A DNA stretch of 25,997 nt from the NCBI RefSeq assembly GCF_047634455.1, contig NZ_JBLIAI010000036.1:1-25997 (forward strand), read 5' to 3'. The translations under genes were made by a program, and so were the position numbers. Below, piece after piece: positions 16,652-24,496 of the stretch. Source of the DNA: Maritalea sp047634455 (lineage in GTDB: Bacteria > Pseudomonadota > Alphaproteobacteria > Rhizobiales > Devosiaceae). Positions within the stretch are counted from its first letter, which is position 1. Each line of letters begins with the position of its first letter. The notes under the pieces were generated by a model, which was given only the letters and a program-made list of their open reading frames with translations, was not told the DNA's origin and made no database searches.

Positions 16652-17716
16652 ATGACTGAACAAAAGGTGTGTTTTGTAATCGGCGCAGGGGCCAGCAAGT
16701 CGGCGGGGTTTCCGCTGGGACCAGACCTTGCAAAATCTATACAAACGCTATTCCTTACTCACAGAGATTTTGACATAATCAATCAATACAGCCTCGTTGA
16801 TCGCGACTTCACACGTGCGCTACTTCCACTCAGCGAAGAATTCAGCAAAAAAGAGCTAGAAAATGCCAGCATTGAGTTAGTGCACGCGCTAGATCAAGGG
16901 GAGTCTATTGACAGAATTCTTCATGTGAATAGCGAAAATCCGGCCATGGTTAGGCTCGGAAAATTAGCAATCACTTACTGTATCCTCAATGCTGAGTTTA
17001 GAAGCACCCTCAAAATACCGCCAGGGAATATCTACAATCGCTTGGATTTCAACGCAGCAGGAAACAGTTGGTACAGAAAACTTTGGCAACTAATTTTTTA
17101 CAAATATAGCGCAGACGAACTTTTAGAAAGGGCGAAGCAGCTTAAATTTGTTGTCTTCAACTACGATCGTTGCATTGAACATTACTTGTATGAGTCCTTT
17201 AAGAACTGTTATCCGTCCAAGCGAGAACTTGCCTATCAATTCATATCTAACATTGAGTTCATTCATCCTTATGGGCAAGTTGGCGCGCTGCCATACGATG
17301 AAGCGAACAAAGATACTGAAAGCCAAATAATTGGGTTCGGGCAAGAGGTTCATTCTAGTCGTTACGCTGCGCTTTCTGCAGGAATTAGAGTCTACACCGA
17401 AGGGGTAGATCCTGGCAGCGGAACATTCGAAACAATTCAAAAAACGATAGAGGCAACTGACAAACTGGTAGTATTAGGTTTCGGTTTTATGGACCTCAAT
17501 CTAAAAATTCTCAAACCTTCCCGCAGGTCAAACCACATTGGCCCACGGAAGATATTTGCGACAGCATTCCGAGAATACGACTTCAATAAAAACTGGATCG
17601 AACAGCAGCTAAATCAGATCGTAAGACCAGATTTCGAAAGTTACATATTTGTAGACAACACCGCTGACTGCCTTGCGCTGTTGACAAATTATTCAAACGG
17701 GATCGCTGACAACTAG
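16652..17716 (+). CDS. SIR2-like domain protein, candidate antiphage NADase
   Basis: Stand-alone 354-residue protein with a SIR2-like Rossmann fold. The nucleotide loop is FVIGAGASKSAGFPLG (GAGAS at 11-15). VVFNYDRCIE (N170, D172) occupies the TQNxD position, and IHPYG (H205) the catalytic-His position. LVVLGFGFMDLNLKIL (about 272-287) is the late Rossmann strand. SIR2-like domains in Thoeris, DSR and Avs-type systems hydrolyse NAD+ on phage sensing. Here no partner gene is adjacent, so substrate and trigger are unknown. The ribosome site is weak (GTGAAAGTGA). Codon use is richer in ATA, AGA and TTA than pccR. It lies 47 bases after pccR, inside a duplicated pccR 3' end, so it is inserted cargo. 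Confidence 0.78.
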   Translation: MTEQKVCFVIGAGASKSAGFPLGPDLAKSIQTLFLTHRDFDIINQYSLVDRDFTRALLPLSEEFSKKELENASIELVHALDQGESIDRILHVNSENPAMVRLGKLAITYCILNAEFRSTLKIPPGNIYNRLDFNAAGNSWYRKLWQLIFYKYSADELLERAKQLKFVVFNYDRCIEHYLYESFKNCYPSKRELAYQFISNIEFIHPYGQVGALPYDEANKDTESQIIGFGQEVHSSRYAALSAGIRVYTEGVDPGSGTFETIQKTIEATDKLVVLGFGFMDLNLKILKPSRRSNHIGPRKIFATAFREYDFNKNWIEQQLNQIVRPDFESYIFVDNTADCLALLTNYSNGIADN

Positions 17717-17728
17717 CGTACTGCGGTT

Positions 17729-17761
17729 GAGCGCTCAATCGTACCTTATGAGATTGTATAG
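17729..17761 (+). repeat. Direct repeat, distal remnant of pccR 3' end
   Basis: This reads E-R-S-I-V-P-Y-E-I-V-stop in the same frame as the SIR2-like gene, 12 bases after that gene's stop. It has no start codon or upstream protein and is a gene remnant. The four differences from the intact pccR end are all silent. The remnant therefore appears to have evolved as coding sequence before becoming orphaned. Confidence 0.88.
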
Positions 17762-17771
17762 ACACAAAAAA

Positions 17772-17793
17772 CCCTTCTCAAAACTGAGAAGGG
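17772..17793 (-). terminator. Intrinsic terminator for the small minus-strand genes
   Basis: Perfect nine-base stem CCCTTCTCA (17772-17780) and TGAGAAGGG (17785-17793) with loop AAAC. On the minus strand it is followed by TTTTTT, the classical arrangement, so it ends transcription from 18051. It may also slow read-through from pccR and the SIR2-like gene. Confidence 0.85.
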
Positions 17794-17841
17794 AAATAAG
17801 GGCGCAAAAGGTGCCAAATCTAAATTGAAGACGCGTTTGAC

Positions 17842-18051
17842 TTACACTTCCCGGTCAATCACTTGCCCTTGTCCTTTATTCACAGGCGCTTTGACCTGCT
17901 CGCGCTGCTCTTGCTGTGCGTAAATTTCTTGTTTGGCATTTTCAGCAGCAACCTCCCGCTTTTGATCATTTCGCGTCACATCCAACTGGGCTTTGACCGG
18001 ACTTGGTCTCTCAAATGCCGGGCTTGCGGCCACACTTGCTACTGCACTCAT
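17842..18051 (-). CDS. Small hydrophilic protein of unknown function (69 aa)
   Basis: A 69-residue protein beginning MSAVASVAASPAFERPSPV, followed by a Lys/Glu/Gln-rich helical stretch (NAKQEIYAQQEQREQV) and ending VIDREV. No family is recognised. AGGAGGG lies at good distance from the ATG and a strong terminator follows, which supports a real gene. It sits 70 bases downstream of another small gene that also starts MSA, so the two may be co-transcribed or distantly duplicated. There is no signal peptide or membrane segment. Confidence 0.6.
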   Translation of the reverse strand: MSAVASVAASPAFERPSPVKAQLDVTRNDQKREVAAENAKQEIYAQQEQREQVKAPVNKGQGQVIDREV

Positions 18052-18121
18052 TTTTCTTCCCTCCTACGGGTTACTATTCTGCCGCAAATCTTGGCGCGAC
18101 CGTCGCTACTCGTCTTGTTTT

Positions 18122-18325
18122 CTAAACTGCAATATCAACCAAAGTGCCAGAGCCTTGTGCGGGCGAAAGCCGTAGTTCTTCAACCACTTGTTGCAACGCT
18201 GAAATTTTTGCAGCATTCGCTGCTTCAACAGCCTGCAGCTTCGCTTTGGCGATTGTCAGTTTGACTTGATCCTCTAATGGTTGGGTCACGGAATACCCGC
18301 CACCAACACCTGAAAGCGCACTCAT
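18122..18325 (-). CDS. Small helical protein, possibly YjfB-like (67 aa)
   Basis: A 67-residue protein with a Gly-rich start (MSALSGVGGGYSV), then an amphipathic helix rich in Ala, Lys and Gln (VKLTIAKAKLQAVEAANAAK), ending GSGTLVDIAV. The layout of a helical core plus a short VDI-type tail recalls small YjfB-like putative motility proteins, but the match is weak. TAGGAGA precedes ATG 18325; an ATG at 18352 would add nine unlikely residues (MFLCFRRSV). It is probably the first gene of a two-gene unit with the 69-residue protein. Confidence 0.55.
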   Translation of the reverse strand: MSALSGVGGGYSVTQPLEDQVKLTIAKAKLQAVEAANAAKISALQQVVEELRLSPAQGSGTLVDIAV

Positions 18326-18593
18326 GACGCTTCTCCTAAAACATAGAAACACGAGGCAACCCTATCAAACTCAGAATAAGTCCACGTTAGAATGATCGTT
18401 CAAATTGCACCGAGTTTTGCAAGAAATTGGCAACGCCATTTGGGCGAACGCTCGCGAACTCAGCTGCTGCAATCTCACCCGTTTGGCCAACAAACAAAAT
18501 ACGCCACTGGCAGCCGCGCCCAAACCTCTTGCCAAACACGCCCATTGCCGTTAGCCATCCAGCATAACGCGTTTAGACAATGGAAATTGGCAC

Positions 18594-19241
18594 ATGGTAG
18601 ATCCAGCAAAAGACACGCAACATAAGTGGCATGAAGATTTGATCGCGATTGTCACCGGCACATTGTTGGTTGCGCTTGGCGTCACCATGTACAAACACAC
18701 ATTACTGGGGACCGGCGGCATCAATGGGCTAGCACTCTTGATAAACTACGTCACGCCGTGGGGTTTTGGTGTGATTTTCTTTGTGCTCAACTTGCCCTTT
18801 TACTGGCTTGCCTGGAAAAGGCTCGGCCCATCTTTCGCCATCAAAACATTTGCCGCGGTTGCGCTTGTGTCCTTGCTGGTGCAGGTCACGCCAACTTGGA
18901 TCAGTTTTGATACCCTAAACCCATATTTTGCGACCATAATTGGCGGCATTCTGATGGGCACCGGACTGTTGATCCTGTTCCGTCATAAATCAGGGCTTGG
19001 CGGCGTCAATATTTTGGCTGTGTTCTTGCAAGAAACCTACGGCATTCGCGCCGGTTATTTACAAATGGGCATCGACTTAGCAATTCTGGTTGGTGCATTT
19101 TTTGTGCTGCCCTTTGACAAAGTATTACTCTCAATTGTCGGGGCGCTGGTGCTAAATTTGGTGATCGCCATGAATTTCCGGCCGGGCCGCTATGTTGGAT
19201 TTTCCGGGGCGTTCGTCGCAGAAAAACACACCTCGAAATAA
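18594..19241 (+). CDS. YitT-family (DUF161) membrane protein
   Basis: Integral inner-membrane protein of 215 residues with about five to six hydrophobic helices. Diagnostic of the family are the N-terminal LLVALGVTMYKHTLLGTGGINGLALL block and the internal GTGLLILFRHKSGLGGVNIL repeat-like block (given in part: GTGGINGLAL and HKSGLGGVNI). The family is widespread with no settled function; transport is suspected. The 268 bp upstream of it are shared with the divergent small genes and show no clear promoter. It converges with the kinase gene, five bases between stops. Confidence 0.85.
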   Translation: MVDPAKDTQHKWHEDLIAIVTGTLLVALGVTMYKHTLLGTGGINGLALLINYVTPWGFGVIFFVLNLPFYWLAWKRLGPSFAIKTFAAVALVSLLVQVTPTWISFDTLNPYFATIIGGILMGTGLLILFRHKSGLGGVNILAVFLQETYGIRAGYLQMGIDLAILVGAFFVLPFDKVLLSIVGALVLNLVIAMNFRPGRYVGFSGAFVAEKHTSK

Positions 19242-19246
19242 CAAAA

Positions 19247-21970
19247 CTACTCGGCAGCTTTTGTGCCTTGCGAAAGCGGCAAGCTCACCCTAAAGCACGC
19301 GCCTTCGCCGCTACCACGCACCAGGTCAAGCTTGCCATTCATATGGCTGACAATTTGCGAACTAATGGCCAACCCCAAACCTGAACCGGTTTGCGCGTTG
19401 GACACACCGCGGTGCCCGCGTGTGAATTTGGTGAACACACGCTTGCGTTCTTTTGGCGCAATGCCCGGACCATTATCCTGAAATTCAACCACAAGCCGCT
19501 TTCCCATTGGCTTCATGCTCACCTCAACATAGGGATCATCGCTATCATTATATTTCACAGCATTGGATATTAGATTGATAAACACCTGACACAAGCGGTC
19601 CCCATTGGCGTCAACAATGGGCGGATCAATTTCTGTCCCAATGCGGATTTCAATGCCAGAAGACTTTGCCAGTGGCTCACAAACCGAAGCGGCGCGATGA
19701 AGTATCTTGGTCACATCAACGGGCGCATTTGCCCAGGTTTTCTCACCACGTTCTAATGCACTTAAATCCAAAATCTCGTCCAGCAACAATGTCAGCCGCA
19801 AACTCTCGGTGTGAATGGTGGACAAAAAGCGCTGCCGCTCCTCGCTCGTGACCCCATTGGGGTCCAACAATATCTCAGAGAATGAACGGATTGACGTCAT
19901 CGGCGTGCGAACTTCGTGGCTGACTTGACTCAAAAACTCGTCTTTTTCTTGATCCAATTCCCGAAGTTTTTCGTTGGCATATTGTAGCTTATCAGCGGTG
20001 AGCTTCAGCTCTTCAGATTTTTGTTCCAATTGCTGCGAATATTCAATCACCTGTTGGGTTTCATCCGCAATCTGCATCACTTCTTGCAAAGAAATATTGT
20101 CTCCAGAAACAACTTGCGACAGCATCACATGCGCCGACGCCGCACCAATTGAGCCTGCAAGTTCTTTTTCCAAATGGGCAATAAATTCCGGGGTTGGTTC
20201 AAACTGCGCGCGCGTCCCCACTTCGTTTTTCACATAGCGATCAAAAACCGCCGTCGCCCGCTCTGCCCCCAGCACACGTTGCGCCACAAAAAACAAATCG
20301 TTTGCCGCAGCAGAAGACCGCATGAACCGCGTCTCTGTGCCCGGCATCCGGCGGAACGCATCCACAAATAATGTGCTTTGGATCCGCTCCAACGCCGATT
20401 GATTGGTGGACAGTGAAACCAGGACCAACAGCCCGGCATTTGCCAACAAGCTCCAAAACACTGAATGAACGAGCGGGTCTGTTCCCTCCAAACCAAACAA
20501 AGCTTCGGGGCGCAAAAACTGAATGCCATATGGTCCATTAGCAACCCAATCGGCAACCATGCCGCCTGTCTCTGCAAAGCTGGGTAAAAATAGCGTATAT
20601 GCCCAAACTGAGAAACCAACAAAAAGCCCCACACCGGCCCCTTTAGAGGTCGCGTCACGCCAATAAAGCGCCGCGATAATAGACGGTAAAAATTGGGCAA
20701 CTCCGGAAAACGAAATCAAACCAATCCTGGCCAGCGCACCTGAGCCGTTGGTCAACCAGAAATACAAAAACCCAAGCGCCAACACCGCACAAATTGAAAT
20801 ACGCCGACTGTTCAGCAGCAAATTGGTCACCCCCTGCCCATCGCCTGAATCCGCAATCCAAGGGGTGCGAAGCGCAATCGGCATCACAATGTGGTTGCTG
20901 ACCATGATGGAAAGCGCAATCGAGGCAATGATGATCATCGACGTTGCGGATGAAAACCCGCCAATGAACGCAAACAGCGCAAGCGTCTCCTGGCCATACG
21001 CAAGCGGCAACGTCAAAACAAACATGTCCGGGTCGGTACCGGCGGGCAACAAACTCAACCCCGCAATCGCAATGGGCAACGTGAACACGCTCATGCCGAG
21101 CAAATAAAGTGGAAATGCCCAACTTGCAGTGCGCAAATGGTTTTCGTTTGAATTTTCGACAACCGTAATTTGAAATTGGCGCGGCAAACAGATGATCGCT
21201 GCCGCTGAAAGGATCATTATGGTCACCCAACGGGTTCCAAAATCACCATTTTCATAAATATTGACCCCAACACTTTCGGCCCGCGAAAAAATTTCAGCAA
21301 AACCGCCGCCGATACCGAACACGACGAAAATGCCGACAGACAACAACGCAACCAGCTTCACGATCGCTTCAAACGCAATCGCTGCCACCACTCCATGATG
21401 CTGCTCTTTTGCGTCAACATTTCGCGTGCCGAAAAGGATGGTAAAAATCGCCATGCCAAACGCCACCCCCAACGCCAAGCGGTTATCGTCAGTTCGGTCG
21501 CCAACACTTGCCAAAATGCTATCCGATGAAATGACTGAAAGGCTGGTGGTGATCGCCTTGAGCTGAAGCGCTATATAGGGCGTCGTGCCAATCACCGCGA
21601 TCAGTGTCACCAGCACGGCCAAACGATTGCTTTTGCCAAACCGCGATGAAATTAAATCGGCAACCGATGTAATGCGTTGGTTACGGCCAATCCGCACCAA
21701 TTTACGCAACCCAAACCACCACCCGACAAACACCAGAGTGGGTCCCAAATATATGGCAAAAAATTCCAACCCATTACGCGCAGCGGACCCAACAGCGCCG
21801 TAAAATGTCCAGCTGGTACAATAAACAGAAATGGCCAATGTGTAGACAAGCGGCGACCGCAAGAAATGCCCGCGATTACCTTCTGCCCATCGCTCAGAAA
21901 AATAGGCAAGGGCAAACAACAAAATCACATAGCCAACGGCGATCAGAATGACGAGATTAGCAGGAATCAT
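19247..21970 (-). CDS. CbrA-like sensor: sodium/solute symporter domain fused to histidine kinase
   Basis: Membrane histidine kinase of 907 residues. Residues 1 to about 500 form a 12-13-helix SLC5-type symporter domain (CTSWTFYGAVGSAA, GTTPYIALQLKAI). A linker and a long coiled coil (about 625-675, EYSQQLEQKSEELKL) follow. The kinase core has H-box SHEVRTPMTS with phospho-acceptor H685, N-box FINLISNAVKYND, and ATP-lid motifs DNGPGIAP and GSGLGLAIS. CbrA in Pseudomonas has the same build and senses nutrient uptake or C/N balance. There is no receiver domain; the receiver-only protein upstream is the likely partner. The start overlaps the small membrane gene by four bases (ATGA). Confidence 0.92.
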   Translation of the reverse strand: MIPANLVILIAVGYVILLFALAYFSERWAEGNRGHFLRSPLVYTLAISVYCTSWTFYGAVGSAARNGLEFFAIYLGPTLVFVGWWFGLRKLVRIGRNQRITSVADLISSRFGKSNRLAVLVTLIAVIGTTPYIALQLKAITTSLSVISSDSILASVGDRTDDNRLALGVAFGMAIFTILFGTRNVDAKEQHHGVVAAIAFEAIVKLVALLSVGIFVVFGIGGGFAEIFSRAESVGVNIYENGDFGTRWVTIMILSAAAIICLPRQFQITVVENSNENHLRTASWAFPLYLLGMSVFTLPIAIAGLSLLPAGTDPDMFVLTLPLAYGQETLALFAFIGGFSSATSMIIIASIALSIMVSNHIVMPIALRTPWIADSGDGQGVTNLLLNSRRISICAVLALGFLYFWLTNGSGALARIGLISFSGVAQFLPSIIAALYWRDATSKGAGVGLFVGFSVWAYTLFLPSFAETGGMVADWVANGPYGIQFLRPEALFGLEGTDPLVHSVFWSLLANAGLLVLVSLSTNQSALERIQSTLFVDAFRRMPGTETRFMRSSAAANDLFFVAQRVLGAERATAVFDRYVKNEVGTRAQFEPTPEFIAHLEKELAGSIGAASAHVMLSQVVSGDNISLQEVMQIADETQQVIEYSQQLEQKSEELKLTADKLQYANEKLRELDQEKDEFLSQVSHEVRTPMTSIRSFSEILLDPNGVTSEERQRFLSTIHTESLRLTLLLDEILDLSALERGEKTWANAPVDVTKILHRAASVCEPLAKSSGIEIRIGTEIDPPIVDANGDRLCQVFINLISNAVKYNDSDDPYVEVSMKPMGKRLVVEFQDNGPGIAPKERKRVFTKFTRGHRGVSNAQTGSGLGLAISSQIVSHMNGKLDLVRGSGEGACFRVSLPLSQGTKAAE

Positions 21971-22215
21971 CGTCGGCCATCCGACTTGCTTTTGATTTTA
22001 TCTGAATCAGTTTCCACTCGGGGCAACCCACGGGTCAAAACAAATGACGCAACAATCAAAAACAACCATACAAAAAACATGTAAGCCACGATCAATGGAA
22101 ATCCAAAGACGCTGACTTTCACGTCAAACAATATGACGATGGGTGGCAATACCAAAATGGCCCCTAAAACGGGGAGAAAAAAAGCGAACCCTTCATGACG
22201 CTTTCGACCGGCCAT
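21967..22215 (-). CDS. Small two-helix membrane protein, CbrX-like position
   Basis: An 82-residue protein with two predicted membrane helices (about 10-31 and 36-60) and a basic hydrophilic C-terminus (DKIKSKSDGRR). The stop overlaps the kinase ATG by four bases, indicating coupled translation. A small membrane ORF overlapping the kinase in this way is also found before cbrA in Pseudomonas (cbrX), so it probably assists the symporter/kinase. No domain is recognised with confidence. It begins seven bases after the response-regulator stop. Confidence 0.8.
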   Translation of the reverse strand: MAGRKRHEGFAFFLPVLGAILVLPPIVILFDVKVSVFGFPLIVAYMFFVWLFLIVASFVLTRGLPRVETDSDKIKSKSDGRR

Positions 22216-22222
22216 TAATCCC

Positions 22223-22600
22223 TCAAGCGGCTGCTTGCTCCATGAGTTGACGCACGGCCTCTACCACTTCGCTGTTAGAGTACGGCTTTGTGACAAAACC
22301 ATTTGCACCCAATTCCTCAGCGATCCGACGATCCTGCTGTTGCCCTTTTGCTGTGAGCATGAGAACGGGCAAATCCTTTGTACTTTGCTGCGCCCGCAAA
22401 TGTTTGAGCACCTCAAAACCAGATTTCTTTGGCAACATGACATCGAGCACCAAAACTTTCGGGTTGAGTTCTCCAACAGCAATTATCGCGGCGTCACCAT
22501 CGGTCACCGCGCTGATATTCCAGCCTGCTCTACTGAGAATAAAGTCAAGCGAATCAAGGATGCTTGGTTCATCCTCGACGATCAAAATGTCTACAGACAC
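22223..22600 (-). CDS. Receiver-only response regulator
   Basis: CheY-like single receiver domain of 125 residues with no output domain. Acidic pocket E9/D10, phospho-acceptor D53 (VLVLDVMLP), T83 and K105 (VTKPYS) are all present. GTG at 22600 is preferred: GGGAGG precedes it and the domain starts at once (VSVDILIVEDEP). An ATG at 22654 would add 18 non-conserved residues. It lies between the ScfR regulator and the membrane/kinase genes. Phosphorylation by the downstream kinase and action on a protein partner, rather than DNA, are inferred. Confidence 0.9.
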   Translation of the reverse strand: MSVDILIVEDEPSILDSLDFILSRAGWNISAVTDGDAAIIAVGELNPKVLVLDVMLPKKSGFEVLKHLRAQQSTKDLPVLMLTAKGQQQDRRIAEELGANGFVTKPYSNSEVVEAVRQLMEQAAA

Positions 22601-22657
22601 GTATTTTCCTCCCGTGCGCTGGCATGTTTCCCTCTTGCCAACATCAACCGCCACACC

Positions 22658-24295
22658 TTATGCATTTTTATCCGCATCGCCAACATCGAACTTTGTGCTA
22701 ACGAGCGGCGTTCGCACAGAATGCATTGAATCAACGCTGGCCAGCACCTCCTCTTGTCGATGTTCACAATCCCGACGAATACACATATGGCACGTCGGCC
22801 CAACAGGCACATCCAGTGCTGCATTTTCGAGTTGAAGTCCTTCCCCATAAACAGTTTTGTCAGCGTAAAGAATGTCACATGCGAGCATAACAGACGTATA
22901 AAACGGTGCCTGACTGTATGCGGCAGCGCGTTTGGACGTTGATTTCGCAAAAAACAAATAGCGTGAACCATCTGGATAGGTCACCACTTGGCGGACCACA
23001 TCATTCGGACGCCTAAATGCGCCATAAATTGCCCATAACGGGCAGGCATGCCCCGCATTTGGCAATTGAAGCCCTGGCAGCGGAAACTGTTTGGTCAACC
23101 GCCCCGCCGGGTCAGACCGCAAAAAGCCAAACGGGATGCCTTCATGCCCCGGTGCACGTAAGGTCACAAGGCGATGCGCCACCTGCTCAAAACTGGCGGT
23201 GTATTTTTGGCTCAAGAAGTCAATGTCATATTTGCTTTCGATCGCGTCACGCAAAAAGTCGGCATAGGGCAGACTAATCGCCCCCGCCAAATATGACCCT
23301 AAAGCCCGGTAGGCCAGTCGGCGCGAATTTGCAGACGTCAGCCGTTTGTCATCGGTCAGCTGCATGAGCAATTCAAGGCCGGACAATTCGGCGTAAAGCC
23401 GCGACAGTTGAAACTGGCGCGTTGACATGGTGCAATTGCCCTGAAACCACATCAGCTTTTGCTCTTTGTTGTAACGATATTGCCCCGGCAACTCGTCAGT
23501 CTGGGCCTGCACCTGTCCGGCACGTTCAACTGTCACCCCAAATTTGTGTTTTAAGGCAAGGTCAAGACTTGCCTCTGCATACCCACCAAACGCCAACACT
23601 TCATTTCGCAAGCTAATGCCGAGCTCCTCAAGCGATGCAAAATGGTTCCGCTCATCAATAATGAGATCATCCACTTCACGCATTGGGGAGACAGAATGAT
23701 GCTCAACGGTTTCACGTTCAAATTCACCAATCAGCGTTTGGGCCACATCCGATAACGTTCGGCTGTCGCGAGACAATGACGCATGAAACCTTTTGCGTTG
23801 CCCGCCTTCAAGATCAGGCACGTCCACCAAGATCTCAGCGGCTGAGCGCACAGCCGTAATTTGGCTCAACATCTGATGCAACAACTCGGAAAATAACGGG
23901 TCGGATCGCAGCCGATTTGACATCGCCCGGGCTTCCGCACGGGCATCCAAAAACCCGCGATATATTCGAAACAGTGCAGCACCAGCATCGGGATTGGTCG
24001 CCACCAGATTTCGAGCATCTTCTGGGCCCAAACTTAGCGATTCGAGCATCGGGTCAGCGAACACTTCCTCAAGGTCATTGATCAAGCGCTGCTCTCGATC
24101 ACCAGTAAGAACCTCCAACTCGACGTTAAGAAGCGCCGCGATTCGCTGTAACAGCGTGCCCCCGACATCGCGTTTATTGGCTTCAATCAAGTTCAAATAA
24201 GACGGTGAAATACCCACCATCTTCGCAAAACCAGATTGCGAGAAATGAAGTGTTTTCCTCAGGTTGCGGATTTTTAACCCGATTGGCGAACGCAT
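22658..24295 (-). CDS. Second ScfR-family transcriptional regulator
   Basis: XRE-type regulator of the short-chain fatty acyl-CoA family, 545 residues and a paralogue of the PccR-like protein. The helix-turn-helix is at about 8-62 (FSQSGFAKMVGISPSYLNLIE). The ligand region contains SFEQVAHRLVTLRAPGHEGIPF, which parallels SLEQVAHRLSTL in PccR. The C-terminal cysteine spacing C-x2-C-x4-C (502, 505, 510) is the same. It leads an operon with the response regulator and the CbrA-like kinase and is divergent from an ABC transporter operon. It probably controls one or both across the 201-bp gap, which contains a perfect palindrome. The effector is unknown; a RamB/MccR-type acyl-CoA ligand is a guess. 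Confidence 0.85.
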   Translation of the reverse strand: MRSPIGLKIRNLRKTLHFSQSGFAKMVGISPSYLNLIEANKRDVGGTLLQRIAALLNVELEVLTGDREQRLINDLEEVFADPMLESLSLGPEDARNLVATNPDAGAALFRIYRGFLDARAEARAMSNRLRSDPLFSELLHQMLSQITAVRSAAEILVDVPDLEGGQRKRFHASLSRDSRTLSDVAQTLIGEFERETVEHHSVSPMREVDDLIIDERNHFASLEELGISLRNEVLAFGGYAEASLDLALKHKFGVTVERAGQVQAQTDELPGQYRYNKEQKLMWFQGNCTMSTRQFQLSRLYAELSGLELLMQLTDDKRLTSANSRRLAYRALGSYLAGAISLPYADFLRDAIESKYDIDFLSQKYTASFEQVAHRLVTLRAPGHEGIPFGFLRSDPAGRLTKQFPLPGLQLPNAGHACPLWAIYGAFRRPNDVVRQVVTYPDGSRYLFFAKSTSKRAAAYSQAPFYTSVMLACDILYADKTVYGEGLQLENAALDVPVGPTCHMCIRRDCEHRQEEVLASVDSMHSVRTPLVSTKFDVGDADKNA

Positions 24296-24330
24296 TTTTT
24301 TAACCTCTTCAGAAATTTCTTTCTAACCGT

Positions 24331-24360
24331 CTTGTAAAGTTGTTTACAATAAGTTACAAG
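24331..24360. promoter_or_regulatory. ScfR-type palindromic operator
   Basis: Perfect inverted repeat TTGTAAA-GTTG-TTTACAA (24332-24349), nested with an outer pair CTTGTAA (24331-24337) and TTACAAG (24354-24360). It lies 36-65 bases before the ScfR start, fitting autoregulation, and could also serve the divergent transporter operon. The half-site matches TTGTAAA in the pccB-pccR gap. Confidence 0.6.
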
Positions 24361-24496
24361 AAATTGTCGTGTTTTTGACAAAATTATTGTTATATTACAA
24401 CGTACTATTGCATGAGTTTTCATTTTTACACTATTATTATGGCGATGTGTAGCGTCGATCGACACGGCGCCCATCAACCCAAAAGGAGGAGAATTT

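Noticed and set aside
15891..16733. 280-residue minus-strand frame opposite pccR
   Set aside because: It overlaps the conserved pccR coding sequence almost entirely and shows no domain or ribosome site.
17772..17793. Hairpin first read as the pccR terminator
   Set aside because: The T run follows the stem only on the minus strand, so it mainly terminates the small convergent genes.
17842..18325. Toxin-antitoxin module for the two small minus-strand genes
   Set aside because: Neither protein has a toxin or DNA-binding signature, the gap is 70 bases, and both are hydrophilic helical proteins.
18392..18625. 77-residue frame between the small minus-strand genes and yitT
   Set aside because: It has no ribosome site, low-complexity polar composition and overlaps the yitT start in another frame; I treat this as intergenic.
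24375..24420. TTGACA and TATATT near the ABC operon as a sigma-70 promoter
   Set aside because: The boxes are only ten bases apart, far from the usual 16-18, so I do not call a promoter there.
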